Positions 44,671 to 53,882 of a stretch of DNA of 64,000 nucleotides are shown here, piece by piece. The stretch comes from Gammaproteobacteria bacterium (GTDB taxonomy: Bacteria; Pseudomonadota; Gammaproteobacteria; Pseudomonadales; Azotimanducaceae): the NCBI GenBank assembly GCA_009846005.1, contig VXYL01000044.1, forward strand, positions 62,001-126,000. Direction: 5' to 3'. Numbering within the stretch: the stretch's first letter is position 1; the number at the start of each line of letters is the position of its first letter. Both the position numbers and the translations under genes were made by a program. Below the pieces are notes generated by a model, which had not been told where the DNA came from, made no database searches, and saw nothing but the letters and a program-made list of their open reading frames with translations.

Positions 44671-45722
44671 GCGGTCATCCTCCGGCGCCTAAAGGATTCC
44701 CACGACGACGCTCGGAAAGCCGACGCCCACACGGCACCCCCCAGGCAGACGATGGCACCGAGCACAAGCCAGAAATAGTGCTCGGTGGGCGCCCGCCGTT
44801 GTAGACGGGCCGACGCATCGGTGACCAGGGGTTCGATGTGCGCCTCGACGATGGCGTCGAGATCGATGGCCGAGGTGCCGGCGGGCACGTAGACACCCTC
44901 CGTACGCAACGCCAGTTCCCGCAACAGTTCGCCGTCCAGGCGCGAACGCACCACGACGCCGTCCCGGTCCGCGAGAAGCGTTTTGGCGCCGGTGTCGGGG
45001 TCGGTGAGGGTGATTTCGCTCCCGGTCTCGCTGCCGAATCCAATGGCGACGATACGTACTCCGGCGTTCACGGCTTCTTCGACGGCGTCTATCGGATAGG
45101 AGTCGTGATCTTCGCCATCCGTGATCAACAGCATCACCCGCGAGACCCCTCGGTTGATGCCGAACGCCGCCACCGCCTTGTGAATGGCATCGCCGATGCG
45201 CGTGCCTCCACGCGATACCGAGGCAGAATCGACGCTGTTGAGAACGAGGTGGAAGAAGCCGTAGTCCGTGGTCAGCGGGCTCATCACCGCCGCGCGACCG
45301 GCGAAGGCGACCAGGCCGACGCGGTGGCCGGTGACCCGGTCGACGAATTCCGCGACGTCGGCCTTGGCCCGGGCAAGGCGATTCGGGGCCGCGTCTTCGG
45401 CGAGCATGCTCTTCGACACGTCGAGCACCACCATGATGTCCGCGCTGATCCGCCGCGCCGCAACGGCTTCCGTGCCCCCGGGCGTCTGTGGACGCATCAA
45501 CGCCGCAATGCCGAAGAGCAGCGTCGCGAAGATGAGAACCAACTTCACGACGCGCCGAGCGGTCGAGGCGCTTTCGGCGAGACGGGTCTGCATGGTCGAC
45601 GACACGAAGCGGGCCAGCAGGTCGCGACCGCGGAACTCCAGGAACGCCAGGGCGACCACGAGCGCCATCGCCGGCCAAACGACGTGCACCCAATTCGGAT
45701 TGGCGAAGACGATGCCCTCCAC
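44667..45722 (-). CDS. batB: BatB, VWA-domain membrane protein
   Basis: 351 aa. N-terminal TM (VWPAMALVVALAFLEF), short cytosolic loop, second TM (VKLVLIFATLLFGIAALM), a periplasmic VWA domain with the MIDAS motif DVSKS and LLITDGEDHDSYPIDA, and a C-terminal TM (YFWLVLGAIVCLGGAVWAS). This is the BatB/BatA plan found in aerotolerance operons, where VWA proteins are thought to work with MoxR AAA+ chaperones. GGAGGA lies just before the GTG start. It follows BatA after 89 bases and overlaps BatC by GTGA. Confidence 0.9.
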   Translation of the reverse strand: MEGIVFANPNWVHVVWPAMALVVALAFLEFRGRDLLARFVSSTMQTRLAESASTARRVVKLVLIFATLLFGIAALMRPQTPGGTEAVAARRISADIMVVLDVSKSMLAEDAAPNRLARAKADVAEFVDRVTGHRVGLVAFAGRAAVMSPLTTDYGFFHLVLNSVDSASVSRGGTRIGDAIHKAVAAFGINRGVSRVMLLITDGEDHDSYPIDAVEEAVNAGVRIVAIGFGSETGSEITLTDPDTGAKTLLADRDGVVVRSRLDGELLRELALRTEGVYVPAGTSAIDLDAIVEAHIEPLVTDASARLQRRAPTEHYFWLVLGAIVCLGGAVWASAFRASSWESFRRRRMTA

Positions 45723-45811
45723 CTATTCCTCCCGACCGCGGCAGGACGCTGTCGCACGAGTCAACCGTCGATGCCGTATTGTCGCCGTCATTCGTCGACC
45801 CGGTTCCGCCG

Positions 45812-46822
45812 CTAGGGCACCCGCGCGAATACGGCGCTGCGCCCGAACCAGCCGAGCATCATGAGCAGCAGCGCGGCGAGAAGCGGGTACGCGAACAGTT
45901 CCTCGTACTGACGCGAACGCTCCTCCGTGATCCGCGTACGCTCGAGACGATCAATCTCGGCGTAGACGTCGACGAGCGCTTCGGCGTTGTCGGCGCGGAA
46001 GTAGCGTCCGCCGGTGCGCTCGGCGATGTTGCGCAGGTTCGCTTCGTCTATCTGCACCGGTACGGAGCGGAGCACGCCGCGCGGGTCGCGTACCGGGGCG
46101 ATGCCCGTGGAACCTGCCCCGATGGTGTACACCTTGATGTCCTGCGAACGCGCCAGTTCGGCGGCCGAGGCCGGCGTCTCCACGCCAGCGTTGTTGACGC
46201 CGTCGGTGAGCAGCACCGCGATGCGGGACCGCGCCGGCGACTCGCGGAGCCGCTCGACGGCAAGCCCCAACGCATCGCCGATGGCGGTGCCGTCTTCCGA
46301 GCGCAACCGGGTGATCTCGAGGTTGCGGGCCACGGCGACCAGGTTCTCGTGGTCCAGGGTGAGGGGTGCGGCGGTGTCCGCATAGCCCGCGAAACTCACC
46401 ACGCCGATGGCATCGTCGGGCCGACCGGCAAGCGCGCCGCCGCCGAGCACGAACTGTTCGAAGACGTCCTGCACCGCCTCGAGACGCGTACGCTCGCGTT
46501 CCGGAGTCAGAAGATCGAGCGCCGCCATCGAACCTGACGTGTCGATGACCATCATGATTGCAATGCCCTCCCGCTGTACGCGGCTCATCCGCTCACCGAT
46601 GCGCGGGCCCGCCAAGGCGAGCACAAGTGCCAAGAGCGACAGCGCGAGGAATGCATCGGGCACCCAGGCAAGGCGGGCACGCCAGCCACGTCCTCCACCT
46701 GGTAGCAGCTTGAAGGACGAGAACAGTACTCGCCCTGGTGCGCGCCGCGCCAACAGGAACACGGGAATCGCCGCCAACGCCAGGGAAAGGAGTGCCGGAT
46801 CCCTAAACTCAATCGCCCACAT
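45812..46822 (-). CDS. batA: BatA, VWA-domain membrane protein
   Basis: 336 aa: N-terminal TMs (LLSLALAAIPVFLLARR, DAFLALSLLALVLALAGP), then the VWA domain with MIDAS DTSGSM, VVSFAGYADTAAPL and LLTDGVNNAGVETPAS, and a C-terminal TM (LAYPLLAALLLMMLGWFG). The intact MIDAS implies metal-dependent partner binding. ATG 46822 gives MWAIEFRDP, as in family members. The DUF4381-type gene ends seven bases upstream, so the two are co-translated. It belongs to the MoxR-DUF58-Bat operon, which supports envelope stress tolerance in other bacteria. Confidence 0.9.
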   Translation of the reverse strand: MWAIEFRDPALLSLALAAIPVFLLARRAPGRVLFSSFKLLPGGGRGWRARLAWVPDAFLALSLLALVLALAGPRIGERMSRVQREGIAIMMVIDTSGSMAALDLLTPERERTRLEAVQDVFEQFVLGGGALAGRPDDAIGVVSFAGYADTAAPLTLDHENLVAVARNLEITRLRSEDGTAIGDALGLAVERLRESPARSRIAVLLTDGVNNAGVETPASAAELARSQDIKVYTIGAGSTGIAPVRDPRGVLRSVPVQIDEANLRNIAERTGGRYFRADNAEALVDVYAEIDRLERTRITEERSRQYEELFAYPLLAALLLMMLGWFGRSAVFARVP

Positions 46823-46829
46823 GGCTTGC

Positions 46830-47891
46830 TCAGGGTGCTCCGCCTGCCTGCGAAGTGGTCGGGGTTCGCAGGTCGATCTGTTGCGGTTCGCCGCCAGCGG
46901 CAGCTGTCTCTTCCAGGAACCGTCTCGCGTCGCGTAGCGCATCCTGGGACTCGTCTTCATCTGGACTATAGCGGGCGAACTTCACGCGGTCGCATCTTGC
47001 CAGGAAGGCCGCCAGCAGTTCCCGGTGCCCGGCGGTCAGCTCCCGAGAGCGGCCGGCCTCGGCCAGGAACTCCTCGGTGGTGAGTTCGGGTGCCCGCAAT
47101 GCGAAGCGTTCTTCGATGTAGCGGCGCACGATGTCGGACAGTTCGACATACCAAGAGTCCGCCGCATCCGCAGCCGGCAGCCCGCGCCGTTGCAGGCGTT
47201 CGAGCCGGGCCATGGCGCGGTCGAAGGCCGTCAAGCGGGCGCGTTCCTCGGCGCGGCGCAGCCACCACACCACGCCACCTGCCGCAGCGGCGACAACCCC
47301 CAGCCCCAAGACCAGCCACGGCCAGTTGCGCCGCAGCCAAGGCCCCTGAAGTTCAGGCAGGGACGCGCGTAGCGGTCGCAGTTCGTCGAGAGGCTGGCCC
47401 TCCGGCAGTACAGACGCCACCACGAAGGCAAGTTCGTCGGTGAGCAGTTCCTTGGCCCTGGCATCGACACCCGCGTCGCGTTGGTCGAGGAACTCGAGGC
47501 GCAGCCGGGGGATGCGTTGGCGACCGCTCGTCGATGCCTGCAGGGTGTAACGCTGGGACATGCGCAAACCGTCGTGGGTGGCCTCCTCCCGGGGCGCGAA
47601 GTCGACGATGGCGAACCGCCCCAAGGCTTCGCCGAACGCCGGCATCTCGACCACGACACCGGTCTTGGCGAAGACTTCGAGGGTTAGAACGAGGGGGTCC
47701 CCTAAGCGTGGTTCCGCAGGGTCAAGCGTTAGGGTTGCCGTGACGGGGCCCTCCCGGGTCTCGACGACGAGCGGGGCGGCCGCGCCAGGTCCGTCGACCG
47801 CGTATGTGTCGTCCTGCGACTCGACGGTGCCGTCCGGCCGCGCGCAAGACGCCAGCAAGGTCGCGACACCCAAGACGTGCATGGATCTCAT
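46830..47891 (-). CDS. DUF4381-like lipoprotein of the Bat operon
   Basis: 353 aa. Lipoprotein signal at the start (VLGVATLLASC, lipid Cys16), a beta-rich domain like a BatD repeat (PVTATLTLDPAEPRLGDPLVLTLEVF), one TM (WPWLVLGLGVVAAAAGGVVWW), then a cytosolic helical domain (SWYVELSDIVRRYIEERFALR). DUF4381-type proteins between DUF58 and VWA genes have this order in other Bat clusters. It overlaps the DUF58 gene by four bases. The lipid anchor plus TM is unusual; the lipobox could instead be a poorly cleaved signal. Confidence 0.78.
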   Translation of the reverse strand: MRSMHVLGVATLLASCARPDGTVESQDDTYAVDGPGAAAPLVVETREGPVTATLTLDPAEPRLGDPLVLTLEVFAKTGVVVEMPAFGEALGRFAIVDFAPREEATHDGLRMSQRYTLQASTSGRQRIPRLRLEFLDQRDAGVDARAKELLTDELAFVVASVLPEGQPLDELRPLRASLPELQGPWLRRNWPWLVLGLGVVAAAAGGVVWWLRRAEERARLTAFDRAMARLERLQRRGLPAADAADSWYVELSDIVRRYIEERFALRAPELTTEEFLAEAGRSRELTAGHRELLAAFLARCDRVKFARYSPDEDESQDALRDARRFLEETAAAGGEPQQIDLRTPTTSQAGGAP

Positions 47892-48877
47892 CGCCGGTTC
47901 CTCTTCTCGCGCATGCGGAAGAATCGCAACAGCGGGTCTACGACGGACTGAGCGGCATCCACGGTTACGAGGTCAACCCCCACCCGGCTCAGCGCCCCGG
48001 CCAAGGCGTCCGCGCGTTGCTCCGATTCTGCTCGCACCGCATCGCGAAAGGCCGGCGATCCGGTGTCGACAAGTCGACGGGCGCCCGTCTCCGCATCCTC
48101 GAGGGTCACAAGCCCGCCGCTCGCGATCGCCGACTCGCGCGGGTCGGCCACCCGCACCGCGACGACGTCGTGCTTGCGGTTGGCATTCGACAGCACATCT
48201 AGGTAGTCCTCGTCGATGAAGTCGGAAACTAGAAACAGGATCGCCCGCCGCGGCAGAACCCGGCGGCAGAACTCGAGCGCCGCCGCGATGTCGGTCGCTC
48301 GACGCGAGCCTGGACCGGTTCTCGTCAGCAGTTGCGAGAAACGGGCGGCAACCCGGCGCGGTAGCCGCGCCAGGGACAGCGCCTGACGCCGACCGCGGGC
48401 CTCGGGGGTTTCCTCCCGACCCCGCGCCAGAACCTCGCGCACCACACGCAGGGCATGTTTCTGGCCCTTGCGCGGCGGAATGAACTCGTCCACCCCATCG
48501 TGGAAAAGGAGAAGGCCCACCTTGTCGTCGTTGTAGATGGCGGAGAAGGCGAGAAGCGCCGAGAGTTCGACCGCGGCTTCGCGTTTCGAACGGTGCGCGG
48601 AACCGAAGTCGAGGGATGCGCTCATGTCCACCAACAGCATCACCGTCAACTGGCGCTCTTCGACGTAGCGCTTGACGTACGGCTCACCCACCCGCGCAGT
48701 TACGTTCCAGTCGATGGTGCGGACATCATCCCCGGGAACGTAGGGCCGGACCTCGTCGAACTCGACGCCCCGTCCCTTGAACACCGAGACGTAGGCACCG
48801 GCCAGTACATCCGCTACCTGGCGTCCCGTGGTGAGTTGGATCCGGCGAACCTGGCTGACGATCTCGGCAGGAAGCAT
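47888..48877 (-). CDS. DUF58 domain protein of the MoxR/Bat operon
   Basis: 329 aa, cytosolic, with the DUF58 signature: GRGVEFDEVRPYVPGDDVRTIDWNV, then a VWA-like fold reading VMLLVDMSASLDFG and ILFLVSDFIDEDYLDVL. DUF58 proteins act with MoxR ATPases and VWA partners; the MIDAS-like DMSAS is intact. A MoxR gene ends 32 bases upstream and DUF4381 overlaps downstream, the standard order of this operon. The exact substrate of the complex is unknown. Confidence 0.9.
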   Translation of the reverse strand: MLPAEIVSQVRRIQLTTGRQVADVLAGAYVSVFKGRGVEFDEVRPYVPGDDVRTIDWNVTARVGEPYVKRYVEERQLTVMLLVDMSASLDFGSAHRSKREAAVELSALLAFSAIYNDDKVGLLLFHDGVDEFIPPRKGQKHALRVVREVLARGREETPEARGRRQALSLARLPRRVAARFSQLLTRTGPGSRRATDIAAALEFCRRVLPRRAILFLVSDFIDEDYLDVLSNANRKHDVVAVRVADPRESAIASGGLVTLEDAETGARRLVDTGSPAFRDAVRAESEQRADALAGALSRVGVDLVTVDAAQSVVDPLLRFFRMREKRNRR

Positions 48878-48909
48878 GGCTTACGCACCCGTATCCGCAA
48901 CGTCCGTGT

Positions 48910-49890
48910 TCAGGGCACCTCGACGTGATTGAGAACGACGCCCGCCAGGTCATCGGTGTCGCGTCCTTCCGCCTCGGCTTCGTAGGTTGCCACGATGCGA
49001 TGGCGGAGCACGTCAGGGGCGATGCTCTTCACATCATGGGGGCTGGCGTAGTTTCGCCCGGCCAGCAGCGCATGGGTCTTGGCGAGTTGCACCAGGCTCA
49101 AGGAGCCCCGCACCGACGCGCCGTACTCGATCAGGTTCACGAGGTCCGGCAGTCCGGCCGCGGCGGGATCCCGGGTCGCCGCCACGAGGTCGACGGCATA
49201 GCGTTTGACCTTGTCGTCGACGAAGACCTGCCGTATGGCTTGGCGGGCGTTGATGATCTCGGTACCGGAAATCACCGGGCTCGCGGTCGGTGCCGCGCCG
49301 TCCCCGGCCATGCGGTCGATGACACGAACCTCGTCGTCGTTCGAGAGATAACCGACCCGTAGTTTCATCATGAAGCGATCGAGTTGCGCTTCGGGGAGCG
49401 GATAGGTGCCTTCCTGCTCGATCGGGTTCTGCGTCGCCATGACCAGGAAGGGCTCGTCCAAGGGAAAGGTCTCCTCGCCGAGAGTGACCTGGCGCTCCTG
49501 CATCGCCTCGAGCAGGGCGGCCTGCACCTTGGCCGGAGCACGGTTGATCTCGTCGGCCAGGATCAGGTTGCCGAACACAGGCCCCTTGCGCACCGAATAG
49601 GTGCCTTCCCGGGGGTTGAAGATCTGCGTGCCGGTGACGTCCCCCGGCAGCATGTCCGGGGTGAACTGAATGCGCGAGAACCGGCAGTCCACCGTTGCGG
49701 CCAACGTGCTGATGGCCAGCGTCTTGGCGAGGCCCGGCACGCCCTCCAGGAGCACGTGGCCATCGGCGATCAGAGCCAGCAGGAGCCGGTGCACCAGGTC
49801 GTCCTGGCCCACCAGCACCTTGCCCACTTCGGCCCTGACCGCGTCGAACTGCGCCTTGATCTCCGTGGTGTCCAACCCTGATTCCGCCAT
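48910..49890 (-). CDS. MoxR-family AAA+ ATPase
   Basis: 326 aa: Walker A GVPGLAKT (as usual in MoxR, not GKS), Walker B LILADEINRA, sensor and arginine-finger text ATQNPIEQEGTYPLPEAQLDRF, and a C-terminal lid (SLVQLAKTHALLAGRNYASPHDVKSIAPDVLRHRI). MoxR ATPases are chaperones that mature metalloenzymes or remodel complexes with VWA partners. It is the first gene of the MoxR-DUF58-Bat operon running to 39635. A possible promoter lies in the 87-base gap upstream, where I saw no clear boxes. Confidence 0.95.
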   Translation of the reverse strand: MAESGLDTTEIKAQFDAVRAEVGKVLVGQDDLVHRLLLALIADGHVLLEGVPGLAKTLAISTLAATVDCRFSRIQFTPDMLPGDVTGTQIFNPREGTYSVRKGPVFGNLILADEINRAPAKVQAALLEAMQERQVTLGEETFPLDEPFLVMATQNPIEQEGTYPLPEAQLDRFMMKLRVGYLSNDDEVRVIDRMAGDGAAPTASPVISGTEIINARQAIRQVFVDDKVKRYAVDLVAATRDPAAAGLPDLVNLIEYGASVRGSLSLVQLAKTHALLAGRNYASPHDVKSIAPDVLRHRIVATYEAEAEGRDTDDLAGVVLNHVEVP

Positions 49891-49929
49891 CCTTCCTTCG
49901 CCCCCTACTCCGAGCTACCCGAGCTACTG

Positions 49930-49960
49930 AAAAAAGACCGCAGATTCTACGTCAGCGTCC
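49930..49960 (-). terminator. Possible weak terminator after htrA
   Basis: On the minus strand GACGC at 49959-49955 can pair with GCGGTC at 49941-49936 (one bulge), followed by a run of six T at 49935-49930. The stem is short, so it is only a weak candidate for ending htrA transcription before the MoxR operon. Confidence 0.3.
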
Positions 49961-49977
49961 TTAAGAGGGGATTCGGG

Positions 49978-51273
49978 TCATCGAACAACGCCGGACAGCT
50001 GCCAATTTCCGCGCTGAAGCTCGATCGAGTAGGGAGTTCCATCCGCCACCGCCGTTTCGAACTCGCCAACGCTGCCCACTGCTTGTCCGTTCACGCCCGT
50101 GATCACATCGCCGGATTCCAAACCGAGCTCCCCGGCGCGACTACCCCGTTCCACTTCGACAACCTCTACGCCAACCACGCGACCGAAGAGACGATGTTGC
50201 CGCGAGAGGTCTCGAAAGGTTGCACCCGCAAGCGACGATGCGGACAGCGAGCGGGGGGTATCGACCTCTACGACACGACCGATCGTCGCTTCGATGGTAC
50301 GCATCTTTCCGCCCCGCATCACAACGAACTCCACGTCCTGGCCCGCAGACGCCAAGGCGACCCGGTTGCGCAGATCCTGCATGTTCTTCACATCCTCGCC
50401 GCCCATGCGCAGGATGACGTCGTCGGGCTCAATCCCCGCGGCTTCCGCAGCCGATCCGGGTACCACGCTTGCAACCACCGCGCCCTTGTCGGACTTGAGC
50501 CCAAGCGCCTCGACCGCGTCGGGCGTCACGTCGCCGATGCTCACCCCGAGCAGTCCGCGGTGCACTTCACCGTGCTCGATGAGTTGTTCGGTGACTGCCC
50601 GAACGATGTTGGTCGGCACCGCGAATCCCAGCCCCGCGCTCCCGCCGGACCGCGACACGATGACGGTGTTTATGCCAACCAGCCTCCCGTCCAAGTCGAC
50701 GAGTGCGCCACCGGAGTTGCCCTGATTGATGGATGCGTCGGTCTGGATGAAGTCCTCGTAGCCGCCGCGGATGAACCCGCTCCGTCCCAAGGCGCTGACA
50801 ATCCCCGAGGTGGCGGTCTGACCGAAACCGAACGGGTTGCCGATGGCGACCACCAGATCGCCCACCGCCAGTTCATCGGAGTCGCCGAGGGGCAGCGCCT
50901 GGAGATTCTCCGCGTCGATCCTCAGAAGCGCGATGTCCGTGTCGGGATCGCTGCCGATCAGTTCGGCTTCGAACGACCGCCGATCCTTGAGCGCCACCGT
51001 GATTCTTTCGCCGCGGGCGATCACATGGTGATTGGTGACGACGTGGCCTTCTCGAGCATCGATGATCACGCCGGAACCGGCCGACACGCCGAGGTTGGAC
51101 CGAGGTCGCCTTCGGGCTCCCTGTTCCACCTGAATGCTAACGACGGCAGGGATCGCTTCGGTGAGCACGGGCGCGAACGTGAGCTTGCCGTCGTGGGCCG
51201 CGGAGGCCAGCGAAAACACGACGGTGGCCACAACCGTGAAGGCAACTCCGAGGGTGTTCATGGCGAGTCTCAT
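49978..51273 (-). CDS. degP: HtrA/DegP-type periplasmic serine protease
   Basis: 431 aa. Signal peptide (MNTLGVAFTVVATVVFSLASA), trypsin-like domain with catalytic His83 (TNHHVIA), Asp113 (DTDIALL) and Ser187 (GNSGGAL), then two PDZ domains: the first with RGLLGVSIGDVTPDAVEALG and GSAAEAAGIEPDDVILRMGG, the second with GSRAGELGLESGDVITGVNG. This is the DegP/DegQ plan for degrading or refolding misfolded envelope proteins. The ATG at 51273 is preceded by AGGAG. A sigma-E-like promoter lies 34 bases upstream. The penicillin acylase gene lies just beyond it on the same strand. Confidence 0.94.
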   Translation of the reverse strand: MRLAMNTLGVAFTVVATVVFSLASAAHDGKLTFAPVLTEAIPAVVSIQVEQGARRRPRSNLGVSAGSGVIIDAREGHVVTNHHVIARGERITVALKDRRSFEAELIGSDPDTDIALLRIDAENLQALPLGDSDELAVGDLVVAIGNPFGFGQTATSGIVSALGRSGFIRGGYEDFIQTDASINQGNSGGALVDLDGRLVGINTVIVSRSGGSAGLGFAVPTNIVRAVTEQLIEHGEVHRGLLGVSIGDVTPDAVEALGLKSDKGAVVASVVPGSAAEAAGIEPDDVILRMGGEDVKNMQDLRNRVALASAGQDVEFVVMRGGKMRTIEATIGRVVEVDTPRSLSASSLAGATFRDLSRQHRLFGRVVGVEVVEVERGSRAGELGLESGDVITGVNGQAVGSVGEFETAVADGTPYSIELQRGNWQLSGVVR

Positions 51274-51313
51274 CTGCTTCTCCTGTCGCTTGTGCCAAAG
51301 CTGCAATAGCGTC

Positions 51314-51340
51314 TTTGATGGCGTCAATCGCCGAGAGTTC
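51314..51340 (-). promoter_or_regulatory. Candidate sigma-E-like promoter for htrA
   Basis: On the minus strand GAACTC (51340-51335), 16 bases, then TCAAA (51318-51314), compared with GAACTT-16-TCTGA for E. coli sigma-E. The predicted start would be near 51307, about 34 bases from the htrA ATG. HtrA/DegP genes are classic sigma-E targets, which supports the guess. Confidence 0.35.
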
Positions 51341-51389
51341 AAGGCGTTCAGGGAATCTGGACAGGCGTCTTGCAGCGCGATCCAGCGCG

Positions 51390-53711
51390 TCACGGGGTCA
51401 GGGTCTGCCGCGTCTGGGCGGCATCCACGATGTCGTCCCAGTCCCATAGCTGAGGGATCGTCTCGACATCCGCCCAAAGTTCAGCCTGATCCGCATAGTG
51501 AGGGCTGCCGGGATGGCCGGATGCGCCAAGCGGCACGATCCATCGGGAGTTGCGCCAATCGGCCGTGTCGTGGATGTAGCGGTTGACGGACATGACCGTC
51601 GCGGCAAAACCTGCGCCAACGGCATACGCGCCGGCGAGCGGGGTGTCCGCGTCGCCGTGGGTCGCGACCGCGGGCGGGTCGAGTAGCGCGGCGCAGCCCG
51701 GGAACAGGCCCGACAGCGGATGCCGGGGGCGGGTGCCGTGAAGCGCACCCCACGTCCATGCGCGCACGTCGTCCCCCAAGCGCGATCGGAGGTCGGTGAG
51801 CGCACTCCGCAGCGCGGATTCGATCAATGACGCCCATGTCTGTCCGGGTTCAAGACAAGAGTCGTCGCCGTCGGCCATCGCCGAAATGGCGCTTGCAAAG
51901 AGGGACGCGAGATGCGGTGCGGCCCGGGTCGAGGATTCCGGGGTTGCGACCGGCCCGAGCGCTGCCCGGACAACTGCCCTGAACAGCGACGGCCGCATGG
52001 CAGCGTAGATCGCGGCCCCGGTCGAGGAACGGTCCATACGGCAGTTCCACGCCAAGAGGATGTCCCGGGCCGCGCGAAGATCCGGATCCTCGACCTCGCT
52101 CATCGACAATCGCTCCACCAGGATCCGCGCGGGAACGGACTGCCGATCCGCGTGAATGGACGCCATATCTTCGGGCGTCGCCGTCCCGACGGGGATCTCA
52201 GCCACCCGAGCAGTGACCCGCCGGGCGCGCCAGTCCGGCGCGAACGTCGTATTGATGTAGTGGGGATAGTCGGCCGTGGTCGGCGCGTTGTTGCAGGTCA
52301 CGACGAAACCCGCGTCCGGATTGCGCGCGTTGGGCATCTCCTCGAAGGGGATCCGGTCGCGCCACTCGTGTTCACCCGTCCCTCCGGGCACCGGCGTCCA
52401 GGCATTGGCCATGGACCTGACGGGTATGCGTCCGCGGTAACGGTAGCCGAACTCGCCGTGCACATCGGCGTAGACGAAGTTGTTGACGGGCTCCGTCCAT
52501 TCCCGAAGCGCGTCCTCGGCCTCGTCCGCCGACCTGGCGAGGAGCAGTTCGTACAGCGTGTTGGGCCAAGCCGTGCCGCTCAACGTGCCCGTGTGACTGA
52601 AAGCGATCCCGTACCCGGCGTAGGGGTCGCCCGCAATGATCGGACCGTGGCGCGTGCGTACCAGCTTGATCGTCTTGCTTTGCCCGTCGCGAACCCCAAG
52701 GGTTTCGGTGGCAACCTCCGCGGGTAGCCATGCATTCCGGTAGGCGAACTCGAGTCGGCCGTCCACGGTGCGGAAGCGCTCGATGTAGAGGTCCTGGTAG
52801 TCGGCAACGCCGTGGGTCATGCCCCAGGCGACGTACTCGGTGTGGCTGAAATGGGGCATGCCCGGTACGCCGGGGAGCGCATAGCCGCTGCATCCGAACG
52901 CCGGGCAGCTGATATGCACCTGGTAGTAGACGTTGGGCGTGTCCAAGGCGCGATGCGAATCCCCGGCCACCAAGGGCAGTCCCGATGCCGTGCGTGGCCC
53001 CGAGACGACCCAGGCGTTGCTGCCGCCGTCGTCGTCGCCCAGCCACCCTACTTGGGCAACCGAGGCGGCGAGGTCGTCGAGGCCCTGCCGCTCGGCATTA
53101 CCGTAGGTCTCGCCCGGCGGCACCGCCACGAGCGCAGCGTCGGGATAGCCGCGGAACAGCGGCTTGGCGCGTTCGGCACCCAACTCAAGTGCCAGCCGCG
53201 CCCGCCACAGTTTGGCGGCGTAGGTTCCCATAAGCATGTTGCGAACCTTGTACACGGCCAGACAGTGCCATGGCTGCCAGGGCTCGGGAGTTGTGTCGAC
53301 GAGTTTGTATTCGACCGGAAGCGCATCGGTGGTGGCGATGAATGCGTTCACGCCATCCGAGTAGGCCTCGAGCATCGCCTTGGCATCATCGCTCGACACG
53401 GCGAGATCCGCCTTTGCGGCGCGTTCCACCCCGAACGTGCGCATGAGCCTGTCTTCGCCGAGGCCGGTCCTCCCAGCGAGTTCCGACCACCGACCCAGCG
53501 CCCGGTGGCGGTCGTAGTCCATGTGCCAGAGCCTGTCCTGGGCGGTGACGAATCCTTGCGCGAAGAAGGCGTCATGAACGGTCCCCGCGCGGATGTGCGG
53601 AATGCCCCATCCGTCGCGCACCACTTCGACGGCATGATCGAGGCCAGCCGCAGCAATCGTCGATGTCAAATCGGGCAGCGCGGCCTCGAGATCCGCGCGG
53701 GTGATGGCCAT
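51390..53711 (-). CDS. Penicillin acylase (Ntn-hydrolase) family amidase
   Basis: 773 aa. Alpha-chain-like N-terminus (VVRDGWGIPHIRAGTVHDAFFAQGFV, DRLWHMDYDRHRALGRWSEL), a spacer, and the beta-chain nucleophile Ser231 in GGSNAWVVSG, where autocleavage would occur; the GYRYRGRIPVR and NNAPTTADYPHYINT motifs follow. The family includes penicillin amidases, cephalosporin acylases and AHL acylases. No signal peptide is seen before residue 30, so unlike most relatives it may stay in the cytosol. ATG 53711 is chosen over 53726 because GGTGGAG lies five bases before it. The substrate is unknown. Confidence 0.9.
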   Translation of the reverse strand: MAITRADLEAALPDLTSTIAAAGLDHAVEVVRDGWGIPHIRAGTVHDAFFAQGFVTAQDRLWHMDYDRHRALGRWSELAGRTGLGEDRLMRTFGVERAAKADLAVSSDDAKAMLEAYSDGVNAFIATTDALPVEYKLVDTTPEPWQPWHCLAVYKVRNMLMGTYAAKLWRARLALELGAERAKPLFRGYPDAALVAVPPGETYGNAERQGLDDLAASVAQVGWLGDDDGGSNAWVVSGPRTASGLPLVAGDSHRALDTPNVYYQVHISCPAFGCSGYALPGVPGMPHFSHTEYVAWGMTHGVADYQDLYIERFRTVDGRLEFAYRNAWLPAEVATETLGVRDGQSKTIKLVRTRHGPIIAGDPYAGYGIAFSHTGTLSGTAWPNTLYELLLARSADEAEDALREWTEPVNNFVYADVHGEFGYRYRGRIPVRSMANAWTPVPGGTGEHEWRDRIPFEEMPNARNPDAGFVVTCNNAPTTADYPHYINTTFAPDWRARRVTARVAEIPVGTATPEDMASIHADRQSVPARILVERLSMSEVEDPDLRAARDILLAWNCRMDRSSTGAAIYAAMRPSLFRAVVRAALGPVATPESSTRAAPHLASLFASAISAMADGDDSCLEPGQTWASLIESALRSALTDLRSRLGDDVRAWTWGALHGTRPRHPLSGLFPGCAALLDPPAVATHGDADTPLAGAYAVGAGFAATVMSVNRYIHDTADWRNSRWIVPLGASGHPGSPHYADQAELWADVETIPQLWDWDDIVDAAQTRQTLTP

Positions 53712-53882
53712 GCGAACTCCACCCAATCGGCTACCGAGCGTGGCGTAATACCAATCTAGCGGCAGCCCGCGCAGGAGGTCTTCATGTTGCAGGAACGGAC
53801 CGGCGGTCGGACAGATCCCCGCGAAAACCGTTCATCTGACGAAACCACACCGGCGATGGTTCAACGTAACCCAAGTAAACGC

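Noticed and set aside
42994-44778. A 594-codon plus-strand frame opposite the BatC-like gene
   Set aside because: The minus-strand gene is coupled to BatB and BatD by GTGA overlaps and ends with the EKDW tail, while the plus-strand translation has no recognisable domain.
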